From Butyrivibrio sp. (GTDB lineage Bacteria; Bacillota; Clostridia; Lachnospirales; Lachnospiraceae): a stretch of DNA of 64,000 nucleotides. The DNA is taken from NCBI GenBank assembly GCA_017615275.1, contig JAGAAO010000035.1:27605-91604 (forward strand). The letters run 5' to 3'. Under the pieces are notes generated by a model that was not told the DNA's origin, did not search any database, and saw only the letters and a list, made by a program, of their open reading frames with translations. A program made the position numbers and the translations under genes. Every line of letters starts with the position of its first letter. The stretch's first letter is position 1. Positions 41,584 through 51,316 of this stretch are shown one piece after another.

Positions 41584-41619
41584 AGAGTGCTTTTATTTTA
41601 TTTAAAGCACTCTTTCTTT
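41583..41619 (+). terminator. Terminator after the TetR gene
   Basis: AGAGTGCTTT pairs with AAAGCACTCT, A/T-rich loop, then TTCTTTG. The stem starts within the stop codon. Confidence 0.75.
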
Positions 41620-41660
41620 GAGGATATACAAATTTTTAAATGATTTAACAAGGAGAAATT

Positions 41661-44600
41661 ATGAGCGCTGTAAAAAGAATCTATGTTGAAAAAAAAGCAC
41701 CTTACGCAGGAAAAGCTAAGGAGCTTAAGGCTGAGATCAAGGGATATCTTGGAATAAAGAGTGTTGAGGACGTTAGGATCTTTATCAGATACGATGTTGA
41801 GAATGTTTCCGACGAAGTATTTGAGAAGGCTTGTACAACAGTATTTTCCGAGCCTCCGGTAGATATTCTTTACAGGGAAGAAATTGAAGTTCCCGCAAAT
41901 GCCAAGATATTCAGTATAGAAGCTCTTCCCGGTCAGTTCGACCAGAGAGCGGATTCTGCTGAGCAGTGCGTTCGCTTTATAAAGGGAGACGAGGAGCCTG
42001 TCATCAAGACAGCCGTTACCTACATGCTTATCGGTAACGTCTCCGACGAAGAAGTTAAGAAGATCTGCGATTACACAATGAACCCCGTTGATTCAAGAAT
42101 CGCAGCTGCACAGAAGCCCGAGACATTGGTTTCTGTATTTGATGAGCCCGAAGATGTAAAGATCTTTGACGGTTTCAAGGATATGGCAGAGGCAGAGCTT
42201 AAAGCGCTCTATGAGTCTCTCGGACTTGCCATGACCTTCAATGATTTCAAGTGGATACAGCAGTACTTCCATGATGACGAGAACCGCGATCCTTCAATGA
42301 CAGAGATCAGAGTTCTTGATACATACTGGTCAGATCACTGCCGTCACACAACATTCGGAACAGAGCTCACTGAAATCGAATTCGGCGATGGCTTCTACAA
42401 AGAGCCCATCGTTAACGCATATAACGAGTACCTCGCTGCAAGAGAAGACCTCTATAAGACAGATGAGAAGAAAAAAGAGAAATTCATTTCTCTTATGGAC
42501 ATTGCTCTTATGGGAATGAAGAAGCTCAAGAAAGACGGAAAGCTCACAGACATGGAAGAGTCTGAGGAGAACAACGCATGTACAGTTGTTGTACCTATCG
42601 ACGTAGATTACGGCGAGGGAACAAAGAGAGAAAACTGGCTTGTATTTTTCAAGAACGAGACACACAACCATCCTACGGAAATCGAGCCTTTCGGTGGTGC
42701 TGCAACATGTCTTGGCGGCGCTATCAGAGATCCGCTTTCAGGAAGAGGATATGTATATCAGGCTATGCGTGTGACAGGAGCTGCAGATCCTACAGTTCCC
42801 GTTGCTGATACAATGAAGGGTAAGCTTTCACAGAAGAAGCTCGTTCGCGGAGCAGCTTCGGGTTATTCTTCATACGGTAACCAGATCGGTCTTGCAACAG
42901 GTTATGTAAAAGAGGTTTATCACCCCGGCTACGTTGCAAAGCGTATGGAGATCGGTGCTGTTATGGGTGCCGCTCCTCAGGAGCACGTTATTAGAGAGTC
43001 AGCAGATCCCGGAGATATCATCATTCTCCTTGGTGGACGTACAGGTAGAGACGGCTGCGGCGGAGCTACAGGTTCATCCAAGGCTCACGACAGCAAGTCA
43101 CTTACAAGCTGCGGTGCTGAAGTACAGAAGGGTAATGCACCTACAGAGAGAAAGCTTCAGAGACTGTTCAGAAGACCTGAAGTAAGCGAACTTATTAAGA
43201 AATGTAACGACTTTGGTGCCGGCGGTGTATCCGTTGCAATCGGTGAGCTTGCGCCCGGTCTTGATATCAACCTTGACCTTGTACCCAAGAAGTATGCAGG
43301 TCTTGACGGAACAGAGCTCGCAATATCAGAGTCACAGGAGAGAATGGCAGTTGTTGTTGCTCCCGCTGATGCAGAGAAGTTCCTTGCTTATGCTGCAGAG
43401 GAGAACCTCGAGGCGGTTAAGGTTGCGGTTGTAACAGAAGATCCCAGACTTGTGCTCAACTGGAGAGGCAAGAAGATCGTAGATATCAAGAGAGCATTCC
43501 TTGATACAAACGGAGCACATCAGGAGACAAAGGTTAAAGTTGACCTTCCTAAGGAAAACGAAAACTACTTTAAGAAAGTAGCTTCAGATAAAGTTAAGGC
43601 AGCACTTTCAAACAATGATACAAAGGCTGCATGGATAGCACAGCTTCAGGACCTCAACGTATGCTCACAGAAAGGTCTTGTAGAGATGTTCGACTCATCA
43701 ATCGGTGCCGGATCTGTACTTATGCCTTACGGTGGTAAGTATCAGCTCACAGAGACTCAGGCTATGGTAGCTAAGCTTCCTGTACTTTCAGGAAAGACAG
43801 ATACTGTTACAATGATGAGCTACGGATTCGATCCTTATCTCTCAAGCTGGAGCCCTTATCACGGAGCAGCTTATGCGGTTACCGAGTCAGTTTCAAGAAT
43901 AGTTGCAACAGGCGGAGATTACAGAAAGCTCCACTTCACATTCCAGGAGTACTTCAAGAGAATGACTGAGGATGCTCAGAGATGGAGTGAGCCTTTCACA
44001 GCGCTTCTCGGAGCATTCGAGGCACAGCTTCGCTTCGGTATCGCATCAATAGGCGGTAAGGATTCAATGTCAGGAACATTCAACGATATCAACGTTCCTC
44101 CGACACTTGTATCTTTTGCGGTAGACATCGCACAGCTTAAGGATGTGATCACACCTGAGCTTAAAAAAACAGGAAACAAGCTTGTACAGTTCAAGCTTCC
44201 CAGAGATTCATACGACCTTCCCGATTACGACAAGGTCATGGAGATATATGGCAAGATTACAGAGCTTATGCGTGAAGGCAGCATCGTTTCCGCATATGCT
44301 GAGGACAGCTACGGAATTGCAGCTGCAGTAAGTAAGATGGCATTCGGTAACGGCCTCGGAGTTAAGATCGATGCAGGCATCAAGGCTGAAGAGCTCTTTG
44401 CAAACGATATGGCAGATATCGTTGCGGAAGTTGCTGCAGATAAGCTTGAAGATGCACTTAAGGTATCCGGAGCACGCCTTGTCGGTGAAGTTACGGATAA
44501 CGGAACATTCGAGGTGCAGGGAGCAGTCATCACAATGGATGAAGCACTTGCAGCATGGAAAGGAAGCCTTGAGAAGGTATTCCCTTCAACAGTAAACGAG

Positions 44601-45467
44601 GAAAAGAAATCTGTAGAGAGCCCTCTGTTCAATGCAGACAGCATCTATGTTTGCAAGAACAAGATTGCTAAGCCCACAGTATTTATCCCGGTATTCCCCG
44701 GAAGTAACTGTGAGTATGACGGTGCTCAGGCATTTGAAAGAGCAGGCGCAAATACAGAGATCAAGATATTCAAGAACAGAAATGCAGAGGATATCGTAGA
44801 GTCTGTAGCAGAGTTTAAGAAGGCAATAAAGAATGCACAGATCATCATGTTCCCCGGCGGATTCTCGGCCGGTGACGAGCCTGACGGAAGTGCTAAGTTC
44901 TTTGCTACCGCATTCCAGAATCAGGAGATAAAAGAAGCGGTTGAAGATCTTTTACAGAACAGAGACGGTCTTGCACTTGGTATCTGTAACGGATTCCAGG
45001 CTATGATCAAGCTCGGACTTGTTCCTAACGGAAAGATCACAGGACAGACTCAGGATTCACCTACACTTACATTCAATACCATCGGAAGACATATTTCCAA
45101 GATGGCTTACATCAAGGTGGTTTCAAACAACTCACCTTGGCTTCAGGAAGCTAAGCTGGGCGGAGTTTACACAAACCCTGCTTCACACGGAGAGGGAAGA
45201 TTTGTTGCTCCCGACGCGGTTCTCGATGAGCTCTTCAAGAACGGTCAGATCGCAACACAGTACTGCGACCTTGATGGCAATGTAACAATGGATGATGAGT
45301 GGAACATCAACGGATCATACAGAGCGGTTGAGGGTATCCTTTCACCTGACGGAAGATGCCTTGGAAAGATGGCACACTCAGAGAGAAGAGGAGACGGCGT
45401 AGCTGTAAACATCTTCGGAGATCAGGATATCAAGATATTCGAGTCCGGTGTTAAGTACTTCAAATAA
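41661..45467 (+). CDS. purL: Phosphoribosylformylglycinamidine synthase, single-chain
   Basis: A 1268-residue single-chain FGAM synthase, fourth step of purine synthesis. It is the large type that fuses the synthetase and glutaminase. Visible: SDHCRHTTFGTEL near residues 224-236, KNETHNHPTEIEPFGGAAT near 330-348, GGRTGRDGCGGATGSSKAHD near 460, and FGAGGVSVAIGELAPGLDIN near 517. The C-terminal glutaminase has GSNCEYDGAQAF, GGFSAGDEPDGS, the nucleophile Cys in LGICNGFQAM near 1108, and SHGEGRF near 1174. AAGGAG precedes the ATG. carA and carB follow on the same strand. Confidence 0.96.
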   Translation: MSAVKRIYVEKKAPYAGKAKELKAEIKGYLGIKSVEDVRIFIRYDVENVSDEVFEKACTTVFSEPPVDILYREEIEVPANAKIFSIEALPGQFDQRADSAEQCVRFIKGDEEPVIKTAVTYMLIGNVSDEEVKKICDYTMNPVDSRIAAAQKPETLVSVFDEPEDVKIFDGFKDMAEAELKALYESLGLAMTFNDFKWIQQYFHDDENRDPSMTEIRVLDTYWSDHCRHTTFGTELTEIEFGDGFYKEPIVNAYNEYLAAREDLYKTDEKKKEKFISLMDIALMGMKKLKKDGKLTDMEESEENNACTVVVPIDVDYGEGTKRENWLVFFKNETHNHPTEIEPFGGAATCLGGAIRDPLSGRGYVYQAMRVTGAADPTVPVADTMKGKLSQKKLVRGAASGYSSYGNQIGLATGYVKEVYHPGYVAKRMEIGAVMGAAPQEHVIRESADPGDIIILLGGRTGRDGCGGATGSSKAHDSKSLTSCGAEVQKGNAPTERKLQRLFRRPEVSELIKKCNDFGAGGVSVAIGELAPGLDINLDLVPKKYAGLDGTELAISESQERMAVVVAPADAEKFLAYAAEENLEAVKVAVVTEDPRLVLNWRGKKIVDIKRAFLDTNGAHQETKVKVDLPKENENYFKKVASDKVKAALSNNDTKAAWIAQLQDLNVCSQKGLVEMFDSSIGAGSVLMPYGGKYQLTETQAMVAKLPVLSGKTDTVTMMSYGFDPYLSSWSPYHGAAYAVTESVSRIVATGGDYRKLHFTFQEYFKRMTEDAQRWSEPFTALLGAFEAQLRFGIASIGGKDSMSGTFNDINVPPTLVSFAVDIAQLKDVITPELKKTGNKLVQFKLPRDSYDLPDYDKVMEIYGKITELMREGSIVSAYAEDSYGIAAAVSKMAFGNGLGVKIDAGIKAEELFANDMADIVAEVAADKLEDALKVSGARLVGEVTDNGTFEVQGAVITMDEALAAWKGSLEKVFPSTVNEEKKSVESPLFNADSIYVCKNKIAKPTVFIPVFPGSNCEYDGAQAFERAGANTEIKIFKNRNAEDIVESVAEFKKAIKNAQIIMFPGGFSAGDEPDGSAKFFATAFQNQEIKEAVEDLLQNRDGLALGICNGFQAMIKLGLVPNGKITGQTQDSPTLTFNTIGRHISKMAYIKVVSNNSPWLQEAKLGGVYTNPASHGEGRFVAPDAVLDELFKNGQIATQYCDLDGNVTMDDEWNINGSYRAVEGILSPDGRCLGKMAHSERRGDGVAVNIFGDQDIKIFESGVKYFK

Positions 45468-45548
45468 TCGGTTTGATTGTTGACGGTAACAGTGGGACCG
45501 GAGTGCTTTAACAAGACAGAACTTTAGCATAGAAAATCGGAGGTAGTA

Positions 45549-46772
45549 ATGAAAGCTTTTTTGATATTAGAAGACGGAACAGTCTTTGAGGGCAAGCACA
45601 TAGGTGCGGATAAAGATGTGGTAAGCGAGATCGTTTTTAACACATCTATGGCAGGATATACAGAGGTATTTACAGATCCTTCCTATGCGGGACAGGCAGT
45701 ATGTATGACATACCCCCTTATAGGAAACTACGGAGTGTGCCTTGACGATATGGAATCGGAGAGACCTTGGGTTGATGCGATCATCGTCAGAGAGCTTTCA
45801 CACATACCTTCAAACTTCCGCTGCGATATGTCCATTCAGGAGTTTATGGATAAATACGAGATTCCCGGAATCGAGGGAATCGATACAAGAGCGCTTGTAA
45901 GAATCCTTAGAGAAAAAGGAACAATGAACGGTATCATCACAACAAACGAGAACTTAAAGTATGATGATATCAAGGATAAGCTTCATGCGTACACAACAGG
46001 TGACGTGGTAAGCATAGTTTCCTGCAAAGAAAAGAAAGTACTTAAGGGCGTTTCAAGCCTTGAAGAGAACGGACCTCTTTCCGGAAGCGCCGTATTTAAT
46101 GCGGATAACTATAAGGCAGACCTTGCGGGTGACCACTCAAAGAGAGAAAGAAAGCCTGCAATTGTAAAAGAGCTTAACGGAAAAGGGCTTAAGGTAGCTC
46201 TTTTGGATGTCGGAGCCAAGAAGAACATTGCGGAGACTCTTGCTGCAAGAGGATGCGATGTGACAATATATCCTTCAAACACTTCTGCAGAGGAGATCTT
46301 AAAGGATGCTCCCGACGGAATCATGCTTTCAAACGGTCCCGGAGATCCGAAGGAGAACGTTGCCATCATCAAAGAGATCAAGAAGCTCTATGATTCCGAG
46401 ACACCTATTTTTGCGATCTGCCTTGGACACCAGCTCATGGCTCTTGCAACAGGTGCGGATACATTCAAGATGAAATACGGCCACAGAGGTGGAAACCATC
46501 CTGTTAAGGATCTTTCGACAGGAAGAGTTTACATCTCATCACAGAACCACGGATACGTTGTAGATACAGACAAACTCGACAAGAATATCGCTGAGCCTGC
46601 GTTTGTGAACGTAAACGACGGAACAAACGAAGGACTTGCATATGTGGGCAAGAACATCTTTACTGTTCAGTTCCATCCCGAAGCATGTCCCGGACCACAG
46701 GATTCAAGCTATTTGTTTGACAGATTTATAGATATGATGAAAAAAGGAAAGTCAGAAGGAGGTAAGAACTGA
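45549..46772 (+). CDS. carA: Carbamoyl-phosphate synthase small (glutaminase) subunit
   Basis: A 407-residue CarA that releases ammonia from glutamine for CarB. The N-terminal CPSase small-chain domain (EDGTVFEGKHIG, MAGYTEVFTDPSYAGQAVCM, GIEGIDTRALVRILREKG) is followed by a class I glutaminase with SNGPGDPKENV near 259-269, the nucleophile Cys in ICLGHQLMALATGA near 291 and His-Glu in FHPEACPGPQD near 375. It is about 40 residues longer than most CarA because of an insert before the glutaminase domain (about residues 165-205). GGAGG precedes ATG and the stop overlaps the carB start (TGATG). Confidence 0.95.
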   Translation: MKAFLILEDGTVFEGKHIGADKDVVSEIVFNTSMAGYTEVFTDPSYAGQAVCMTYPLIGNYGVCLDDMESERPWVDAIIVRELSHIPSNFRCDMSIQEFMDKYEIPGIEGIDTRALVRILREKGTMNGIITTNENLKYDDIKDKLHAYTTGDVVSIVSCKEKKVLKGVSSLEENGPLSGSAVFNADNYKADLAGDHSKRERKPAIVKELNGKGLKVALLDVGAKKNIAETLAARGCDVTIYPSNTSAEEILKDAPDGIMLSNGPGDPKENVAIIKEIKKLYDSETPIFAICLGHQLMALATGADTFKMKYGHRGGNHPVKDLSTGRVYISSQNHGYVVDTDKLDKNIAEPAFVNVNDGTNEGLAYVGKNIFTVQFHPEACPGPQDSSYLFDRFIDMMKKGKSEGGKN

Positions 46773-49700
46773 TGCCAAAGAATAAGGATGTAAAAAAGGT
46801 ACTGGTAATCGGTTCAGGACCCATTGTAATCGGACAGGCTGCGGAGTTTGACTACGCCGGAACACAGGCATGCCGTTCACTTAAAGAGGAAGGTGTTGAG
46901 GTTGTTCTTGTAAACTCAAACCCTGCTACGATCATGACCGATAAGGATATTGCCGATGAAGTATATATCGAACCTCTTACAGTTAAGGTTCTTGAGCAGA
47001 TAATAGAAAAAGAAAAGCCGGATTCAATTCTTCCTACCCTCGGAGGTCAGGCAGGACTGAACCTTGGTATGGAACTTGATGAGTCGGGATTTCTTAAGTC
47101 TCACAACGTAAAGCTCTTGGGAACAACAGCTGAGACGATCAGAAAGGCCGAGGACAGACAGGAATTTAAGGACACCATGGAAAAGATCGGTGAGCCTTGC
47201 GCAGCTTCTCTCGTAGTACATAACGTACAGGACGGTGTTGAATTCGCAAACAAGATCGGATATCCGGTTGTTCTTCGTCCCGCATACACACTTGGTGGAT
47301 CGGGCGGCGGTATCGCTCACAACCAGCTTGAGTGCGAAGAAATCCTTGAAAACGGACTTCGTCTTTCACGTGCCAACGAGGTACTTGTTGAGAGATGTAT
47401 CGCCGGATGGAAAGAAATTGAGTACGAGGTAATGCGTGACTCTGCAGGAAACTGCATTACTGTATGTAACATGGAAAATATCGATCCCGTCGGAGTACAT
47501 ACGGGTGACTCAATAGTTGTGGCACCTTCACAGACACTTTCCGATAAGGAATACCAGATGCTCAGAAGTGCGGCTCTCAATATTATCGATGAGCTTCAGA
47601 TCACAGGTGGATGTAACGTACAGTTCGCACTTCATCCCACAAGTTTTGAGTACTGCGTTATCGAGGTTAACCCCCGTGTAAGCCGTTCATCGGCTCTTGC
47701 ATCCAAGGCTACGGGATATCCTATCGCTAAGGTTGCGGCTAAGATCGCACTCGGATATACACTTGATGAGATCAAGAACGCAATTACAGGAAAGACATAT
47801 GCAAGTTTCGAGCCTACACTTGACTACTGCGTAGTTAAGTTCCCGAGACTTCCTTTCGATAAGTTCATAACAGCTAAGAGAACTCTTACAACTCAGATGA
47901 AAGCAACAGGAGAAGTAATGAGTATCTGCACAAGCTTTGAGGGAGCTATGATGAAAGCTATCAGATCCCTTGAGCAGCATGTTGATTGCCTTACAAGCTA
48001 TGACTTCTCGGAGCTTGACGATGACGAGCTCAGAGAGCGTCTCAAGATTGTAGATGATATGAGAATATGGGTTATCGCCGAGGCACTCAGAAGAGGAATC
48101 AGCCACGAGGAAATCCACGATATCACTCTTATTGATATCTGGTTTATTGATAAGCTCCACGCTCTTGTTAAGATGGAACTTAAGCTTCTCAGAATAGGTG
48201 AGAAGAATACTGCGGGAAAAGACGGCGATGTTGCGGAAGCAGCTAAGATAATCAGCTACGAGACACTTCTTGAAGCTAAGCGTCTTGAGTATCCCGATGC
48301 TGTAATCAGCAGATTTACAAGATTTAAAGAGGATGTTCTCAAAGAACTCAGGTATAAGTACAATATTCAGGCTACATTCAAGATTGTTGATACTTGTGCG
48401 GCTGAGTTTGCAGCTGAGACACCTTACTACTACTCGGTTTACAACGGTCCCGATTCGGAAGATGAGGCGGCACTTAAGAGCAGTACTGATAAAAAGAAGA
48501 TCCTTGTTCTCGGTTCGGGTCCTATCAGAATCGGTCAGGGTATCGAGTTCGACTACTGTTCCGTTCATGCAACATGGGCATTTAAGAGAGCAGGATTTGA
48601 GACTATCATCATAAACAACAACCCCGAGACTGTAAGTACAGACTTTGATATTGCCGATAAGCTTTATTTCGAGCCTCTTACACCCGAGGATGTTGAGAAT
48701 ATCGTTAGACTTGAGAAACCCGACGGAGCGGTTGTTCAGTTCGGTGGACAGACTGCTATCAAGCTCACTCAGGATCTTATGAAGATGGGCGTTAAGATCT
48801 ACGGAACAGATGCTAAGGATGTAGATGCGGCAGAAGATAGAGAAATCTTCGATCAGATTCTTGAGGAGACACAGATCAAGCGCGCTCAAGGTGCTACGGT
48901 TTATACAGCGGAGGAAGCAAAAGAAGTTGCCAACCGCCTCGGATACCCCGTACTCGTAAGACCTTCGTACGTACTTGGCGGACAGGGAATGCAGATTGCT
49001 CTTTCCGATGAAGAAATCGAGGAGTTCATGAACATCATCAACAGATATGCTCAGGATCATCCTATCCTTGTAGATAAATATCTTCAGGGTGTTGAGACGG
49101 AAGTTGACGCGGTTTGTGACGGAGAGGACATTGTTATCCCCGGTATCATGGAGCATATCGAGAGATCGGGTATCCACTCCGGAGATTCAATCTCTGTATA
49201 TCCCGCGCAGTCTCTTTCTGACAAGGTAAAACAGACTATTGCCGAATACACAAGAAGACTTGCAAAGGCTTTGCATGTAATCGGACTTATAAATGTACAG
49301 TTCATCGCAGTGGGCGACGACGTATATATTATTGAAGCTAACCCGAGATCATCACGTACGGTTCCTTATATCAGTAAGGTTACGGGAATCCCGATCGTTG
49401 ACCTCGCTGCGGAAGTAATGCTTGGTAAGAAGTTAAAAGACCTCGGATACACACCCGGACTTCAGCCTGAAGCAGGCTATGTTGCTATCAAGATGCCTGT
49501 ATTCTCATTTGAGAAGATCAGAGGAGCTGAGATCAGCCTTGGACCTGAGATGAAGAGTACCGGTGAGTGTCTCGGAATCAGTAAGAACTTCAACGAAGCT
49601 CTTTATAAGGCTTTCCTTGGCGCGGGAATCAACCTTCCCAAGTACAAGCAGATGATCATCACGGTTAAGGATTCCGATAAGGGAGAGATAATCGACATAG

Positions 49701-50038
49701 CAAGACGCTACGAGAAGCTTGGATATATAATCTACGCTACAAGATCCACTGCGGATACGCTCACAGAGAACGGAGTAAAGGCTAGAAGGATCAATCGTAT
49801 CAGCCAGGAGTCACCTACAGTCATCGACCTTATCCTCGGACACAAGATCGACCTTGTAATCGACACACCTACACAGGGAAGAGATAAGAGCCGTGACGGA
49901 TTCCTTATCAGAAGAACAGCGATCGAGACAGGTGTAAACGTTATCACAGCCCTTGATACAGCGAGAGCACTTGTTACAAGTTTGGAGAACGAGAGCACCG
50001 AAGAAGGACTTGAGCTTGTAGATATTGCAAAAGTCTGA
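46772..50038 (+). CDS. carB: Carbamoyl-phosphate synthase large subunit, carA-linked copy
   Basis: A 1088-residue CarB, translationally coupled to carA, so the two form the heterodimer that feeds pyrimidine and arginine synthesis. First ATP-grasp half: KVLVIGSGPIVIGQAAEFDY, ENIDPVGVHTGDS, EVNPRVSRSSALASKATGYP. Second half from about residue 573: ILVLGSGPIRIGQGIEFDYC, EANPRSSRTVPYISK. The C-terminal allosteric domain, near 935-1088, has DTPTQGRDKSRDGFLIRRTA. It differs widely from the orphan copy at 20759, especially in the linker and allosteric domains, so this is not a recent duplication. Confidence 0.95.
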   Translation: MPKNKDVKKVLVIGSGPIVIGQAAEFDYAGTQACRSLKEEGVEVVLVNSNPATIMTDKDIADEVYIEPLTVKVLEQIIEKEKPDSILPTLGGQAGLNLGMELDESGFLKSHNVKLLGTTAETIRKAEDRQEFKDTMEKIGEPCAASLVVHNVQDGVEFANKIGYPVVLRPAYTLGGSGGGIAHNQLECEEILENGLRLSRANEVLVERCIAGWKEIEYEVMRDSAGNCITVCNMENIDPVGVHTGDSIVVAPSQTLSDKEYQMLRSAALNIIDELQITGGCNVQFALHPTSFEYCVIEVNPRVSRSSALASKATGYPIAKVAAKIALGYTLDEIKNAITGKTYASFEPTLDYCVVKFPRLPFDKFITAKRTLTTQMKATGEVMSICTSFEGAMMKAIRSLEQHVDCLTSYDFSELDDDELRERLKIVDDMRIWVIAEALRRGISHEEIHDITLIDIWFIDKLHALVKMELKLLRIGEKNTAGKDGDVAEAAKIISYETLLEAKRLEYPDAVISRFTRFKEDVLKELRYKYNIQATFKIVDTCAAEFAAETPYYYSVYNGPDSEDEAALKSSTDKKKILVLGSGPIRIGQGIEFDYCSVHATWAFKRAGFETIIINNNPETVSTDFDIADKLYFEPLTPEDVENIVRLEKPDGAVVQFGGQTAIKLTQDLMKMGVKIYGTDAKDVDAAEDREIFDQILEETQIKRAQGATVYTAEEAKEVANRLGYPVLVRPSYVLGGQGMQIALSDEEIEEFMNIINRYAQDHPILVDKYLQGVETEVDAVCDGEDIVIPGIMEHIERSGIHSGDSISVYPAQSLSDKVKQTIAEYTRRLAKALHVIGLINVQFIAVGDDVYIIEANPRSSRTVPYISKVTGIPIVDLAAEVMLGKKLKDLGYTPGLQPEAGYVAIKMPVFSFEKIRGAEISLGPEMKSTGECLGISKNFNEALYKAFLGAGINLPKYKQMIITVKDSDKGEIIDIARRYEKLGYIIYATRSTADTLTENGVKARRINRISQESPTVIDLILGHKIDLVIDTPTQGRDKSRDGFLIRRTAIETGVNVITALDTARALVTSLENESTEEGLELVDIAKV

Positions 50039-50059
50039 TATATAAGTACAAATAGCAGA

Positions 50060-50095
50060 ATTCCCGGTTTTAAGCGATTAAGACCGGGGATTTCT
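50060..50095 (+). terminator. Terminator after carB
   Basis: TTCCCGGTTTT pairs with AAGACCGGGGA across AAGCGATT, followed by TTTCTTTG. The next ~15 bases, GTGCAGAGCAGTTA, resemble the left edge of the hairpin repeat family, here truncated. Confidence 0.85.
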
Positions 50096-50203
50096 TTGTG
50101 CAGAGCAGTTAACATATATAGCATTTGAAGCGTTATTTTCTGAGCATTATCCCGACAGGTCATAAGTTATGCTATAATTAGCCTTAAGTTATGGGGAGAT
50201 TAT

Positions 50204-50776
50204 ATGTCAAAGCTAATCTATAATAATCCGCTTGAATCAAGTGCAGATATAAAAGATTTTGTTTACGATCAGAATGCCGAGATTTCTTTTCCGGATGACG
50301 CTATGCGGATAGTGGGGAAAAATGGGGAAGATAAGCCGGTAATTTTGTGGTGTCCTGTTACTTTTCCGGCGGATGTAAAGATCGAATGGGAGTTTAGGCC
50401 TTTAAAAGAGCCGGGGGAAGCAGAATTTATCTTTGCGATCAAAGATGAGAACGCTTATTATGTTTCATTTTTTAGAAGAAAGAGTAAAAAAGACAGAGCC
50501 TTTCACATGTGCAAGCTCATAAAGGACAAAGGAGCGCATATGGTTGCGGAAGGACCGGACCCGTTGCCAACGGCATCGGACAAATTACCTTGGTACAAAA
50601 TGTGTATCATTAAACAGGGAAACAAAGTTACTTTTTTGGAAAACGAGACAGTAATTTTTGAATATAGAGACGACGGTATAAGCACCGGAGATATTCTTAC
50701 CGGCGGTAGCATTGGGGTTAAACAGAGCAGTACACTAACGGCTGAATACAGAAATCTTAAGGTCACATGGATCTGA
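50204..50776 (+). CDS. DUF1961/YesU-like protein
   Basis: A 190-residue soluble beta-rich protein. The opening LIYNNPLESSADIKDFV, the segment VILWCPVTFPADVKIEWEFR near 44-63 and the end GSIGVKQSSTLTAEYRNLKV resemble DUF1961 (YesU-like) concanavalin-fold proteins associated with carbohydrate metabolism. No signal peptide is seen, so it is cytosolic. No catalytic assignment can be made. It ends 14 bp before aroQ and is probably cotranscribed with it, an unusual pairing. Confidence 0.7.
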   Translation: MSKLIYNNPLESSADIKDFVYDQNAEISFPDDAMRIVGKNGEDKPVILWCPVTFPADVKIEWEFRPLKEPGEAEFIFAIKDENAYYVSFFRRKSKKDRAFHMCKLIKDKGAHMVAEGPDPLPTASDKLPWYKMCIIKQGNKVTFLENETVIFEYRDDGISTGDILTGGSIGVKQSSTLTAEYRNLKVTWI

Positions 50777-50790
50777 ATAGGGAGATGAAA

Positions 50791-51219
50791 ATGAAAATAC
50801 TTGTTATTAACGGACCAAATCTCAATTTTCTCGGGATAAGAGAAAAGGCAATTTACGGAAATCAGGATTATGACTATCTTTGTAATATGATAAAAGAGAA
50901 AGCGGCAGCCGAAAATGACGAAGTTATTCTTTTTCAGTCAAACCATGAAGGTGCCATTATTGACAGGCTTCAGGAGGCGTATTTTGACGGTACGGACGGG
51001 ATAGTAATAAATCCCGGCGCTTACACGCATTACAGTTACGCCATCCATGATGCTTTAAAGAGCCTTGAAAATGTAACCAAGGTGGAGGTACATATTTCAG
51101 ATATAAGCTCACGAGAGGAGTTCAGAAAGGTGTCTGTGACGGCTCCTGCTTGCGATAAGCAGATCTACGGTCATGGCCTTCAGGGCTATCTTGAAGCTAT
51201 AGACTTTATAAAAATGTAA
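50791..51219 (+). CDS. aroQ: Type II 3-dehydroquinate dehydratase
   Basis: A 142-residue enzyme, the normal size of the dodecameric type II dehydroquinase in the shikimate pathway. Signature pieces: ILVINGPNLNFLGIREKAIY at the start with the catalytic Tyr, FQSNHEGAIIDRLQEA near 51-66, INPGAYTHYSYAIHDAL with the catalytic His near 81, EVHISDISSREEFRK near 102-116 and GHGLQGYLEAI. GGGAG at 50780-50784 lies 6 bases before ATG 50791, which is preferred over ATG 50785. No other shikimate gene is present here. Confidence 0.93.
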   Translation: MKILVINGPNLNFLGIREKAIYGNQDYDYLCNMIKEKAAAENDEVILFQSNHEGAIIDRLQEAYFDGTDGIVINPGAYTHYSYAIHDALKSLENVTKVEVHISDISSREEFRKVSVTAPACDKQIYGHGLQGYLEAIDFIKM

Positions 51220-51316
51220 TCATTATATAATTATTGGATAAGCTTTATTGACTATAATTATCTATATAACTTTCGCATATTGTCAGTGTTTTTTAATATG
51301 AAAGGAAGTGTAGATA

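Noticed and set aside
41584-41660. Purine riboswitch before purL
   Set aside because: The gap contains a terminator and a short A/T-rich leader; the conserved purine aptamer core is not visible.
45468-45548. Pyrimidine attenuator or PyrR site before carA
   Set aside because: Only 81 bases, without a convincing terminator/antiterminator pair or the PyrR-binding consensus.
47687-49177. 496-codon minus-strand open frame inside carB
   Set aside because: It lies wholly antisense to a well-conserved carB. Its cysteine-, serine- and leucine-rich translation shows no motif and has no ribosome binding site; it is a by-product of carB codon choice.
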